In this document: piece after piece, positions 51,761 through 60,367 of the stretch
How the letters are laid out: each line of letters begins with the position of its first letter
Position numbering within the stretch: the first letter of the stretch is position 1
Assembly (NCBI GenBank): GCA_965655625.1
Contig: CBFHHA010000003.1
Span: forward strand, 38,515-102,514
DNA: 64,000 bases
Direction of reading: 5' to 3'
DNA from: CAJJDF01 sp965655625
GTDB lineage: Bacteria; Bacteroidota; Bacteroidia; Flavobacteriales_D; CAJJDF01
Translations under genes and position numbers: made by a program
The notes under the pieces: model-generated
Told to the model about the DNA's origin: nothing
What the model saw: only the letters and a program-made list of their open reading frames with translations
Database searches by the model: none

Positions 51761-53218
51761 TTACAGATTGCTAAAGTAATTTCCAAACGTGTCTTTGAAT
51801 TGGTAACCTTCATCTACACGAGATTTGGACAATTTGTTGTATTCTACTAATCCCCAGAGGATGAGTTCTTTCCAGAAATACCGGTCTTTTTTTGGTAAAT
51901 GAGGTTTGTAAGTATCGAGTAATTCATCCAGAGGTTTTACTTCATCTAGAGTTGTTTTGTACAGTTTTTCGGAGGCTTCATCCATTAATTCAAACCCAGA
52001 TTCGGCAAAAAACCACTCCAAAGTATCGTGATAAGGTGTTTTTTCGTCTTGTTTTTCTAGTTTTTGGATAGCCGGAAAAGAAGAGTTGAAGATTGTTTTT
52101 ACTGCATCGCCAATTAACGCCAACGCCACATTTCCAGCGCCCTCTTGTTCTCCTTCATATACTAACTCTACCTTTCCAGTAATACTTGGAATTACTCCCA
52201 TAAAATCAGATAAACGAACCGCTGTTTTCTTTTCTCCAATTAGTAAGCTTCTTCGTTCGGCTGTGCTCAATAAGTTTTCGTAAGCGGTAATACTCATCCT
52301 GGCACTTATTCCACTTTTTGCATCAATGTATTCGCTTTCTCTCGCCTCAAAACTAATTTGTTCCAACAAGTCTTTCGCTATCTCAGGTACATAAATCGCA
52401 GAATCTTGAGATTTATCTGATTTCGCTTCTTGGTGAGTTATTTTTTTTGCGGTAGCAATATCTTCAGGATAATGAGTCAATATTTGTGAGCCAATTCTGT
52501 CTTTTAGAGGAGTCACAATGCTTCCTCTATTGGTGTAATCCTCGGGATTTGCAGTGAATACAAACTGCATATCGAGTGGCAGTCTTACTTTAAATCCCCG
52601 AATTTGAACATCTCCTTCTTGAAGAATATTGAACAAAGAAACTTGAATCCTCGCTTGCAGGTCAGGAATTTCATTTATCACAAAAATACATCGGTTTGCT
52701 CTAGGAATCATTCCGTAGTGAACCACTCTGTCGTCTGCGTAACTCAACTTGAGGTTGGCAGCTTTAATCGGGTCGATATCTCCTATTAAATCAGCGACTG
52801 TAACGTCTGGTGTAGCCAGTTTTTCGAAGAATCTTTCGGATCTGTGCATCCACGAAATAGGAGTTTTGTCACCTTTTTCAGTGATTAATTCTTGAGCAAA
52901 CCTTGAGATTGGATTCAAAGGGTCGTCATTGATATCAGAACCGGCAACAACCGGGATATATTCATCCAATAATTCGGTCATTTTTCGAGCCAATCTTGTT
53001 TTTGCTTGACCTCGCAACCCCAGAAGGTTGATGTTGTGGCGAGAAAGTATAGCTCGTTGAAGTTCAGGAATTACCGTTTTTTCAAAACCATGAACACCCT
53101 CAAAGGTAGTTTCGTGTTTTCTCATTTTTGCTATCAAGTTATTCCTCAATTCATCTTTAATTGATTTTGATTCGTACCCCGATTTTTTAAGTTCTCCTAG
53201 TGTTTTTATTTTGTTCAT
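51761..53218 (-). CDS. AAA+ ATPase, magnesium chelatase subunit I-like
   Basis: 485 residues of the MoxR/ChlI-like AAA+ group. The P-loop reads LLGLRGQAKTRLARK, with Ala instead of Gly before the Lys, as in RavA-type proteins. The Walker B strand is CIFVINEIPDL, with Asn where Asp is usual. RIQVSLFNILQEGDVQIRGF and FVFTANPEDYTNRGSIVTPL (sensor region) follow. There is no bacteriochlorophyll gene set, so true Mg chelation is unlikely. The VWA protein encoded upstream on the same strand is the expected partner. Confidence 0.8.
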   Translation of the reverse strand: MNKIKTLGELKKSGYESKSIKDELRNNLIAKMRKHETTFEGVHGFEKTVIPELQRAILSRHNINLLGLRGQAKTRLARKMTELLDEYIPVVAGSDINDDPLNPISRFAQELITEKGDKTPISWMHRSERFFEKLATPDVTVADLIGDIDPIKAANLKLSYADDRVVHYGMIPRANRCIFVINEIPDLQARIQVSLFNILQEGDVQIRGFKVRLPLDMQFVFTANPEDYTNRGSIVTPLKDRIGSQILTHYPEDIATAKKITHQEAKSDKSQDSAIYVPEIAKDLLEQISFEARESEYIDAKSGISARMSITAYENLLSTAERRSLLIGEKKTAVRLSDFMGVIPSITGKVELVYEGEQEGAGNVALALIGDAVKTIFNSSFPAIQKLEKQDEKTPYHDTLEWFFAESGFELMDEASEKLYKTTLDEVKPLDELLDTYKPHLPKKDRYFWKELILWGLVEYNKLSKSRVDEGYQFKDTFGNYFSNL

Positions 53219-53343
53219 TCTCTTGTTTAAGTGTGGTTGTCAAATTTTCTTTATTCTCGCTTGTTCCCATCCTAGTACCGATTTTTCGGGAGAAGGAATA
53301 TTCTTGTCGAAACATTTCTAAAACTATCCCAGAATTTTGAATA

Positions 53344-53362
53344 CCCTTCCCTAAGGGAAGGG
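53344..53362. repeat. Palindromic intergenic element between VWA and AAA genes
   Basis: CCCTTCCCT (53344-53352) and AGGGAAGGG (53354-53362) are perfect inverted arms around one base, followed by CTAGGGATGGG. It resembles the REP-like elements elsewhere in the window and separates two genes expected to be co-transcribed. Confidence 0.55.
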
Positions 53363-53377
53363 CTAGGGATGGGATCT

Positions 53378-54496
53378 TTATTTAATTCGTTTTTTTCTAT
53401 TCGTCTCGTAATCTTCAAATATCATTTCGCCTAGTCCTCTTAGTCCTGTGTAAAATGCTTTTCCTTGATTCGCTTTTGTGAAATTCTCTACAAATTGTTG
53501 CAAATAAGGATCCTGCGCAATCATGAAAGTAGTAATGGGAATCTTTAGTTTTCTTGCTTGCCTCGCCTGCGTGTAACATTTTCCTACAATGTAAGGATCC
53601 AGCCCATTACTATTCATGTAATATTGTCCGTCTGGCTCAATGACACAACTAGGTTTTCCGTCTGTAATCATGAAAATTTGTTTGTTGGTATTTCTTTTTC
53701 TTCTCAAAATATCCATTGCCAATTGCAATCCTGCCACGGTATTGGTGTGGTATGGACCAACTTTGAGGTAGGGGAGGTCGGCAATTTTAATAGCCCAAGC
53801 ATCGTTTCCAAAAACCAGAATGTCTAAAGAGTCTTTAGGATAACGAGTAGTAATCAGTTCAGAAAGAGCCATGGCAACTTTTTTTGCTGGCGTTATTCTA
53901 TCCTCACCGTAAAGTATCATACTGTGACTAATATCTATCATCAGAACCGTACTCATTTGTGCTTTGAATTGGGTTGCTTCCACGACCAAATCGCGCTCGG
54001 TTAAATTAAATTCGCCCATTCCATTGTTAATTTGAGCGTTTTTGAGACTTTCGGTCAGGGATATTTTTTCGATACCATCTCCAAATTTAAACTCTCTCAG
54101 TTCCCCAGTATGTTCGTCCCCAGTTCCTCGGTATTTCGATTTATGATTTCCGGAAGCACTTTTTTTTATGTTTCCAAAGATCTGTTCCAGAGCTTTTTGG
54201 CGAATCAATCGTTCTGTTTTTGCTGTAATCACTGGTGTGCCTTTTCCATCATCATCTATTTCTTCCCTTATATAACCTTTGTTTTTCAGGTCTTCAATGA
54301 AATCTTCTATGGTGTAATCAGGAGTGGTTAATTCATATTCTTTGTCCAATTCTCTTAGCCAAGAAATAGCCTCATCAAAATCACCTGACGTGTAAACGAT
54401 AAGTTCCTTAAATACGTCAAAAAGTCGCTCGAATGGTGATTGATTTGGGGCTTCGTAGTTCGTAAAATAAAATCCTGTTCTTGTTGTTTTGCTCAT
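53378..54496 (-). CDS. VWA-domain protein, partner of the AAA+ ATPase
   Basis: 372 residues. An N-terminal helical region precedes a von Willebrand A domain (about 180-372) with a complete MIDAS site: STVLMIDISHSM (DxSxS), the Thr in LITTRYPKDSLDIL/NTVAGLQLA and IFMITDGKPSC. MoxR-type AAA proteins and VWA proteins commonly act together as metal-insertion or chaperone machines; that role is inferred here. It precedes the AAA gene by 159 bp containing a palindrome. Confidence 0.8.
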   Translation of the reverse strand: MSKTTRTGFYFTNYEAPNQSPFERLFDVFKELIVYTSGDFDEAISWLRELDKEYELTTPDYTIEDFIEDLKNKGYIREEIDDDGKGTPVITAKTERLIRQKALEQIFGNIKKSASGNHKSKYRGTGDEHTGELREFKFGDGIEKISLTESLKNAQINNGMGEFNLTERDLVVEATQFKAQMSTVLMIDISHSMILYGEDRITPAKKVAMALSELITTRYPKDSLDILVFGNDAWAIKIADLPYLKVGPYHTNTVAGLQLAMDILRRKRNTNKQIFMITDGKPSCVIEPDGQYYMNSNGLDPYIVGKCYTQARQARKLKIPITTFMIAQDPYLQQFVENFTKANQGKAFYTGLRGLGEMIFEDYETNRKKRIK

Positions 54497-54597
54497 AAAT
54501 TTAATAAGTAGCTACTTGTCACACCTAATTTAAAACAAAAAATAATGAGGTGTTTGGAAATGGAATGTGAACTTATTTATTTTAATTAACTTCGGCT

Positions 54598-54879
54598 ATG
54601 AAAATAATTTGGACAGAAACGGCAGAGAAAAACAATCGGCTTAATCTTACCTATTTATTAGAAAATTTCGGTAAAAAATCTGTTCAAAGGTTTATTTCAA
54701 AAATTAAAAATACCATTTCGGTTATAGAATCAAATCCAAAAGCTAGAAGTTGGGACAAAGAGTTTGGGTTTTATAAAATATTGATTGTAAAACAAATATA
54801 TCTTTTTTATCGAATTGAGGAAGACAAAATATATCTTCTTAATTTCTGGAATAATAGCCAAAAACCCTATTGGAATTAA
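54598..54879 (+). CDS. RelE/ParE-family toxin, orphan
   Basis: 93 residues with the ParE/RelE superfamily pattern: an N-terminal strand KIIWTETAEKN, two helices (LTYLLENFGKKSVQRFISKI), SNPKARSWDKEFGFYKILIV and a terminal sheet IYLFYRIEEDKIYLLNFWNN. Members inhibit gyrase or cleave mRNA on the ribosome. No antitoxin gene precedes it. The nearest antitoxin-like gene is broken and lies tail to tail 8 bp downstream on the other strand. A near-consensus -7 box TAACTTCG (54587-54594) abuts the ATG. Confidence 0.75.
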   Translation: MKIIWTETAEKNNRLNLTYLLENFGKKSVQRFISKIKNTISVIESNPKARSWDKEFGFYKILIVKQIYLFYRIEEDKIYLLNFWNNSQKPYWN

Positions 54880-54887
54880 AGCTTTGT

Positions 54888-55196
54888 CTAAGTAAATTCT
54901 TTTTCTAATTCTTCCATTACAGAAGAGTTAGTTCTAACTCGTCCATTTTCTATGTCACTTTCCGCAAGTTTCAAATCTCGCTTAATTTCCTCTCTGTAAG
55001 CCTCTTCTGGAAATAATAGTTTAGTAATTTCTACTACTTCCTCAGTAGTAAAGGAATTTTCTCGCAGTTTCCTTTAATAGGTTGGAGCTTTTAAGTTCAG
55101 TTTTTTATAAAAATAGGAAGCTTTGTAATCTGAATCCGTGATTAGTTGATTCAAATTACTTAAGTAATTATAATATTTATTAACTGTAGTTATCAT
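54888..55196 (-). pseudogene. HTH antitoxin-like gene broken by an in-frame TAA
   Basis: From ATG 55196 the frame reads MITTVNKYYNYLSNLNQLIT, then ASYFYKKLNLKAPTY. It meets TAA at 55074-55076 and then continues in the same frame as RKLRENSFTTEEVVEITKLL, DLKLAESDIENGRV, to TAG at 54888. The halves join into one HTH-type antitoxin of a Bacteroidota family (pattern APTxYRKLR, FTxEE, DIxxGRV), with the stop at the expected aromatic position (one base from TAT/TAC). This is a nonsense-mutated gene or a sequence error. It converges with the ParE-type toxin. Confidence 0.65.
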
Positions 55197-55304
55197 TTTA
55201 TTAAACTTATTATTAATGAATATAATAAGTTTTTCATAAATTAAACTTTTTCCCAATTTTCAGTCTGAGAGGAGTCAAAGAATTATTAAGAAAGTTACAT
55301 TACT

Positions 55305-55574
55305 TTATTCATAAAATTTTCCTGAATACAGGAGTAATGCAAAGTTTTTCCAACTTGGATTATTTATTTCAGAATCTTTGCCATATCTTTCAATTGATTC
55401 TAAAAAATCAATTATAGTTGAGTTCTCCCAACCATTTAAACCAGCATTATAAAGAGATGGGGAATTTTCTATTTCCTTTAGATTTTCATCTTTTTTATCC
55501 TCTCTAAGAATATTAACAAATTGAAGAAATGATTCTTTCGAGTTTACTTTTTGTAATTATTCATCTAAATCCAT
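55305..55574 (-). pseudogene. DUF7660-like gene with an in-frame TAA at codon 6
   Basis: ATG 55574 reads MDLDE, then TAA (codon 6), then LQKVNSKESFLQFVNILRED, NAGLNGWENSTIIDFLESI and NPSWKNFALLLYSGKFYE to TAA at 55305. The body (NGWEN, then IxDFLES, then W+xFAxxLYxGKxYE) matches a small immunity-like family (DUF7660). After the TAA there is no ATG, so normal translation cannot restart. The ATG lies 3 bp after the adk stop, so it would be read with adk. Confidence 0.6.
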
Positions 55575-55577
55575 CTT

Positions 55578-56144
55578 CTAAACCAAAGCAGAATTAATCC
55601 TTCCGTTAATTTCTTCGATACTTCCAATTCCATCTACACCAATGTGCTTTCCTTGGTTGGCATAAAAATCCTTGAGCGGGGCAGTTTCATTGTTGTAAAC
55701 TTCCATTCTATTTCGGATGATAGATTCGTCACTGTCATCTTTACGTCCAGAATCTTTTCCTCTCAATAACAATCGTTTTACCAATTCATTTTCGTCTACT
55801 TCTAACGAAACCATTTTAGAAATTTCCCACCCTTTTTTGGCAAGCAATTCGTCCAGCGCGATAGCTTGGTCTGGAGTTCTTGGAAATCCATCAAAAATAA
55901 ATCCATCCGTATCGTGTGATTCACTTAGCTTGTTATCAATCATGTCAATCACCAATTGATCTGGAACCAGATTGCCCGCTTCCATGTATTCTTTCGCTTT
56001 TTTGCCCAATTCGGTGTCGTTTTTCATGTGAAATCGAAACATGTCACCAGTAGATAGGTGAGTCAAGTTAAACTTTTCCTGTATTAATTCTGATTGCGTT
56101 CCTTTTCCTGCTCCCGGAGGGCCAAATAAAATAATGTTTAACAT
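55578..56144 (-). CDS. adk: Adenylate kinase
   Basis: 188 residues. Phosphoryl transfer between ATP and AMP. P-loop NIILFGPPGAGKGTQSE, AMP-binding LSTGDMFRFH, DGFPRTPDQA in the core and KRLLLRGKDSGRKDDSDE in a short LID without zinc cysteines (short-form AK). Overlaps the hpt end by 7 bp; the two nucleotide-metabolism genes form one operon. Confidence 0.95.
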   Translation of the reverse strand: MLNIILFGPPGAGKGTQSELIQEKFNLTHLSTGDMFRFHMKNDTELGKKAKEYMEAGNLVPDQLVIDMIDNKLSESHDTDGFIFDGFPRTPDQAIALDELLAKKGWEISKMVSLEVDENELVKRLLLRGKDSGRKDDSDESIIRNRMEVYNNETAPLKDFYANQGKHIGVDGIGSIEEINGRINSALV

Positions 56145-56683
56145 GGGTTCTTTATTATGTATAGTTCGTCTAAATTTCTGCCAATTTCGTTGTAATCTAA
56201 TCCAAATCCAACTAAAAACTCATTTCCCACTTCAAACCCAACGTAATCCACCGGGTAGTTTTTTGTGTATGCTTTTGGTTTAAAAAGAAGAGTTGCAACC
56301 TTGATGCTACTCGGATTATTTGAAGAAAGATCTTCGAGGATATTTTCAAGAGTAATTCCGGTATCTACAATGTCTTCCACCACAATTATATCCTTGTTCT
56401 CAATGTTTTTATCTAGTCCAAGTACTTTTTTTACATTGCCTGTGGTTTCAGTCCCTTTGTAGGAGGAAACTCTTAAAAATGCCACTTCACACTCAATTTC
56501 TACTTGTTTCAATAAGTCAGAAAAAAACAAGATAGAACCATTTAATATTCCAACCAAAAGTGGTTTTTTTCCGGAGTAATCCCTATTTATTTCTTGCGCA
56601 ATTCTCGTTATTTGCGCGCTTATTTTTGCTTTGTTAATAAATGGGGTAAAGGTTTTATCGTGAAGGGTGATTTCTTTCTTCAT
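56138..56683 (-). CDS. hpt: Hypoxanthine phosphoribosyltransferase
   Basis: 181 residues. Salvages hypoxanthine/guanine with PRPP. The PRPP motif is DIIVVEDIVDTGITLENIL; PLLVGILNGSILFFSDL and FLRVSSYKGTETTG supply the other loops. Start ATG 56683: a perfect -7 box (TAACTTTG, 56687-56694 minus) ends 3 nt upstream, which also rules out the earlier TTG at 56689. The mRNA should be leaderless. adk follows with a 7-bp overlap. Confidence 0.95.
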   Translation of the reverse strand: MKKEITLHDKTFTPFINKAKISAQITRIAQEINRDYSGKKPLLVGILNGSILFFSDLLKQVEIECEVAFLRVSSYKGTETTGNVKKVLGLDKNIENKDIIVVEDIVDTGITLENILEDLSSNNPSSIKVATLLFKPKAYTKNYPVDYVGFEVGNEFLVGFGLDYNEIGRNLDELYIIKNPC

Positions 56684-56686
56684 TTT

Positions 56687-56694
56687 CAAAGTTA
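56687..56694 (-). promoter_or_regulatory. -7 promoter box, hpt-adk operon
   Basis: TAACTTTG on the minus strand, perfect TAnnTTTG, 3 nt before the hpt ATG. Confidence 0.6.
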
Positions 56695-56813
56695 AAACTT
56701 TCTATACAAACTCACTTATTTGTATCGCAGTTTTATTTTTGTTTTAGTAAAAAAAACGCTAATTAATCTGACAATAATCAGGTAAAAACACCCTTTCTCA
56801 ATTCCTGATTTCC

Positions 56814-56821
56814 TATATTTG
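56814..56821 (+). promoter_or_regulatory. -7 promoter box, cytochrome c biogenesis gene
   Basis: TATATTTG matches TAnnTTTG exactly, 22 nt before the TTG start at 56844. Confidence 0.55.
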
Positions 56822-56843
56822 TAATTAACAAAAATCAAACAAA

Positions 56844-59600
56844 TTGGAACATACATTTTTAAGTAATTTGGGATACTTTTTGGTATTTTTTTCGTTCGTA
56901 ACGGTTTTATTTTCAACAGTTTCTTACTTTATTTCTCATCGAAACTCTTCCGATTTGGCCATATCGGATCAATGGAAAAAAACGGGTAGAATTTCATTTA
57001 GGCTTCATTCAATTGGTCTTTTAGGCTCTGTTGCATTATTGTATGTCCTGATTTACGGTCATTTTTATGAATTTCATTACGTTTGGAAATACTCCAATGA
57101 TTCCATGCCAATGGAATACCTGATTTCCTGTTTTTGGGGAGGTCAAGAAGGAAGTTTTCTTTTGTGGATGTTTTGGAATGTAGTAATTGGTAATATTCTT
57201 ATTAAAAAAGCAAAAGAGTGGGAATCATCTGTAATGACTGTGTTTGTGTTATCACAGGTTTTTCTAAATTCCATGTTGTTGGGGATTTTTATTTTCGATT
57301 TTAAAATAGGGAACAACGTCTTTTTGTTGACCAAAAACTTACCCGAGAATTTAGGTTTGCCATGGACGGAAATGGCCGATTATGTTTCTAAATTACCCAT
57401 GTTTAAAGACGGACAAGGTCTGAATCCTCTTCTGCAAAATTACTGGATGGTGATTCATCCACCTACTTTGTTTTTCGGCTTTGCTGTTACAGTAGTTCCT
57501 TTTGCATACGCCATTGCGGGTTTAATGAGAGGAAAGCTGAACGAGTGGGTAAAATCCACAATAACGTGGACATTTCTGGGAATTGGCGTATTAGGAGTAG
57601 GGATATTAATGGGAGGAATGTGGGCTTATGAATCTCTAAGTTTTGGTGGGTTTTGGGCATGGGATCCAGTAGAGAATGTGTCATACATTCCTTGGCTAAC
57701 ACTCGTAGGAGCAGGTCATTTAATGTTGGCTAACCAACGGAAAGGAAGTTCATTATTTTTTACTTTTATTCTTACTTTTTTGTCGTTCATCTTAGTTCTC
57801 TATTCTACGTTTTTAACCAAAAGTGGAGTATTGGGTGATAGTTCAGTTCACTCATTTACGGACAATGGAATGTTAGGGCAGCTCCTATTTTACATTCTGT
57901 TTTTTGTTTGGCTGTCTGTTTTCATGTTGTTAAAAGGAAAACAGCATAAGCTAATGTATACGGTTATTTCTATCTTCCTTTTTGTCATGACCTTGACAGC
58001 CGATAGCACTACTTTAGCAGCGGGAATTCCGGCTTCGGGTATTGTATTTATGTTAGGAACTATTGCTACGCTGGTTTTTGTCGTAATTGCATCTATTAAG
58101 AATTTTCCCAAAGCAAAAACAGAGGACAAACTATGGAGCCGAGAGTTTTGGATGTTCATGGGAAGTTTAGTTTTGTTCATTGCTTGTATTCAAATATTTG
58201 TGGATAATTCATTTCCGGTTTGGAACAGATTGTTCGGAACAGATATAGCTGGAAAAGAGAATGTATTGCAACACTATAATATTCGCCAAGGAGCTTTTGC
58301 CATCTTCGTATCGTTATTTGTAGGTTTTGGACAATATTTGAGATACAAAGGAATGCCGGCCAAATTGTTTTTCAAACAAATATCGGTATCGGTTGTTATT
58401 TCTATTCTACTCACAGTGCTTTGCCTAGCCATTTATACGTTCAATGGAATTGATTTTGCCTCTGCCGAAACTCTTGTTTACATTGCGTTATTGTTTACTT
58501 CAATTTATGCGGTGGTAGGGAATTTAGATTACTTTGTTCGTTTCCTCAAAGGAAAATTGAATTTTGCAGGAGCCTCGATCGCTCACATGGGATTTGGTTT
58601 GATTTTGTTTGGAGCACTTATTTCCAACTCTCAAAGTAAAAAACTATCTCACAACAAAGGTGGTAAATTCGACTTGGCCTCTTTGAGTGAAACTTTCAAG
58701 AATAACGAAGATGTGCAAATAACACTGGGAGATACAAATTACATGCGAGAGTATTTTGTTTCTTACAGAAGCAGAAGTCAGGAAGGAATTAATATTTACT
58801 ACGAGGTAGATTATTTTAAACCCGAACCTGTTTCCTACAAAAAGGGAGACATCGTAGAATACTTTGGTGAATACTATCAAGCAAAAGAAAACCACACAGT
58901 TTCGGATGATTTTTTTGCGGCAAATGCAAGCCACTGGCAGTTGGTTGCTCCCGATTCTATGGCTCAGGCATGGAAAAGCCATGTTCCAGGTAAAAAAGAA
59001 TTTACACTTACGCCTTTTGTTCAATTAAATGAAAGATTTGGAAACGTAGCAGAACCCTCTACAAAACACTATGCGGGTCATGATGTTTTTTCTCACATTA
59101 AGTATCCAGATCCAGCTATTTTTGAGGGTAAAAATGATGGATATATGCCTTACGAAAATTACATTGCGGAGATTGGCGACACGATTGTAACCACCCACGG
59201 AATGGTTATCGTGGAGGACAATCAACAGTTTCCTTACGAAGACAATACTCAGGCGGGTGTTGTAAACTTAAGGTTCGTTGATTACCAACAAAAAATGGAA
59301 CCCAAACAACAAGCATTGGTTTACCTGATTCAGAAAGATTCTTCCTTGAAACCTCCATTGCCGGTTATCGATGAGGACTACGGAATGAAAGTATCCTTGA
59401 TGGGAATTTCTATTCCAACTTATACCAAGGATTCCACCCTCGTTCAACCCCGAAAAATTTCGCTTGACATTACAGGGAAAGAATTCATCATTATGCAAGC
59501 AAAAACATTTCCTCTAATCAATTTACTTTGGTTAGGAGTAATATTGATGTTAGTGGGATCTATCATGGCAGTGATTTACAGAGTAAAAAGAGAAAAATGA
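56844..59600 (+). CDS. Cytochrome c biogenesis protein, CcmF/CcsA heme-lyase type
   Basis: 918 residues. Many membrane helices and the tryptophan-rich heme-handling motif WAYESLSFGGFWAWDPVENV (WWD domain), preceded by CFWGGQEGSFLLWMFWN and VIHPPTLFFGFAVT with its conserved His. A periplasmic beta-rich part of about 270 residues (roughly 610-885) precedes a last helix. It should attach heme to apocytochromes c. TTG 56844 is the start: the frame has an upstream stop and no ATG. Its stop overlaps the next ATG (ATGA). Confidence 0.9.
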   Translation: MEHTFLSNLGYFLVFFSFVTVLFSTVSYFISHRNSSDLAISDQWKKTGRISFRLHSIGLLGSVALLYVLIYGHFYEFHYVWKYSNDSMPMEYLISCFWGGQEGSFLLWMFWNVVIGNILIKKAKEWESSVMTVFVLSQVFLNSMLLGIFIFDFKIGNNVFLLTKNLPENLGLPWTEMADYVSKLPMFKDGQGLNPLLQNYWMVIHPPTLFFGFAVTVVPFAYAIAGLMRGKLNEWVKSTITWTFLGIGVLGVGILMGGMWAYESLSFGGFWAWDPVENVSYIPWLTLVGAGHLMLANQRKGSSLFFTFILTFLSFILVLYSTFLTKSGVLGDSSVHSFTDNGMLGQLLFYILFFVWLSVFMLLKGKQHKLMYTVISIFLFVMTLTADSTTLAAGIPASGIVFMLGTIATLVFVVIASIKNFPKAKTEDKLWSREFWMFMGSLVLFIACIQIFVDNSFPVWNRLFGTDIAGKENVLQHYNIRQGAFAIFVSLFVGFGQYLRYKGMPAKLFFKQISVSVVISILLTVLCLAIYTFNGIDFASAETLVYIALLFTSIYAVVGNLDYFVRFLKGKLNFAGASIAHMGFGLILFGALISNSQSKKLSHNKGGKFDLASLSETFKNNEDVQITLGDTNYMREYFVSYRSRSQEGINIYYEVDYFKPEPVSYKKGDIVEYFGEYYQAKENHTVSDDFFAANASHWQLVAPDSMAQAWKSHVPGKKEFTLTPFVQLNERFGNVAEPSTKHYAGHDVFSHIKYPDPAIFEGKNDGYMPYENYIAEIGDTIVTTHGMVIVEDNQQFPYEDNTQAGVVNLRFVDYQQKMEPKQQALVYLIQKDSSLKPPLPVIDEDYGMKVSLMGISIPTYTKDSTLVQPRKISLDITGKEFIIMQAKTFPLINLLWLGVILMLVGSIMAVIYRVKREK

Positions 59601-60367
59601 TTCGCACTGTCACGTTAATAGGTTCTGGTAATGTTGCGCACAACTTGGGTGTTGCTTTGCAAAATAAAGGATTGAAAGTGAACGAGGTTTTTAGTAGAAC
59701 GAAGAAAAACGCCAAACTGCTAGCCGAGAAATTGGATGCTAATTTTATTGATGAGTTAGCTCTATTAAACCTAGAGAGTGATTTATATATTGTTGCTTCA
59801 TCTGACAATTCCATTGCCCAAATTGCGAGTCAAATTCGGTTAAAAGACAAAATTTTGGTTCACACTTCTGGCAGTGTGGAAATGGAAGTATTGAGGAATT
59901 CCTCTAATTTTGTGGGTTGTTTTTACCCACTTCAAACTTTTACTAAGGATCATCAAACAGATTTTTCGGAGGTTCCTGTTTGCATCGAAAGTAACAATAA
60001 GAAAACACTTAGCAAGCTCGAGAATTTGAGCCAAAAACTTACCGCTCGTACCATTCACATGTCATCCATTCAAAGACAAAAACTTCATTTGGCAGCTGTG
60101 TTTGTCTCTAATTTTGTGAATTACATGCAGGTAATTGGGCAAGATTTGTGCAAAGAACAAGGCGTAGAGTTTGAGTTATTAAAACCATTAATCCGTGAGG
60201 TGTTTGATAAGAACGAATTGAGAACAGCGCGCGAAAACCAAACTGGACCAGCACTAAGGGGCGATAGTTTTACTATGAATCGCCATTTAGAAATCCTAAA
60301 AAAAGATAAGCAATTGTACAAATTGTACTCGCTCATTTCCGACATGATTGAGAGCAGAAAGTTTTAG
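59597..60367 (+). CDS. Rossmann-fold protein with DUF2520 domain
   Basis: 256 residues. An N-terminal NAD(P)-binding motif, TLIGSGNVAHNLGVALQNKG (about 5-24), is followed by LLNLESDLYIVASSDNSIAQ, LVHTSGSVEMEVL and the DUF2520 C-terminal region (LHLAAVFVSNFVNYM, LKPLIREVFDK, QTGPALRGDSFTMNRHLEIL). It resembles ketopantoate/6-phosphogluconate-type reductases, but the substrate is unknown. ATG 59597 overlaps the upstream stop by 4 bp; in Bacteroidota this gene is commonly found with cytochrome biogenesis genes. Confidence 0.8.
   Translation: MIRTVTLIGSGNVAHNLGVALQNKGLKVNEVFSRTKKNAKLLAEKLDANFIDELALLNLESDLYIVASSDNSIAQIASQIRLKDKILVHTSGSVEMEVLRNSSNFVGCFYPLQTFTKDHQTDFSEVPVCIESNNKKTLSKLENLSQKLTARTIHMSSIQRQKLHLAAVFVSNFVNYMQVIGQDLCKEQGVEFELLKPLIREVFDKNELRTARENQTGPALRGDSFTMNRHLEILKKDKQLYKLYSLISDMIESRKF

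Noticed and set aside
51761..54496. Bacteriochlorophyll magnesium chelatase
   Set aside because: No bch or puf genes are present, light use in this window is by proteorhodopsin, and the AAA/VWA architecture is that of MoxR-type systems.
54888..55574. Reassignment of TAA to a sense codon
   Set aside because: TAA ends many clearly intact genes in the window (for example proteorhodopsin, purine nucleoside phosphorylase and sucC), so a genome-wide code change is excluded; local mutation or sequence error is simpler.
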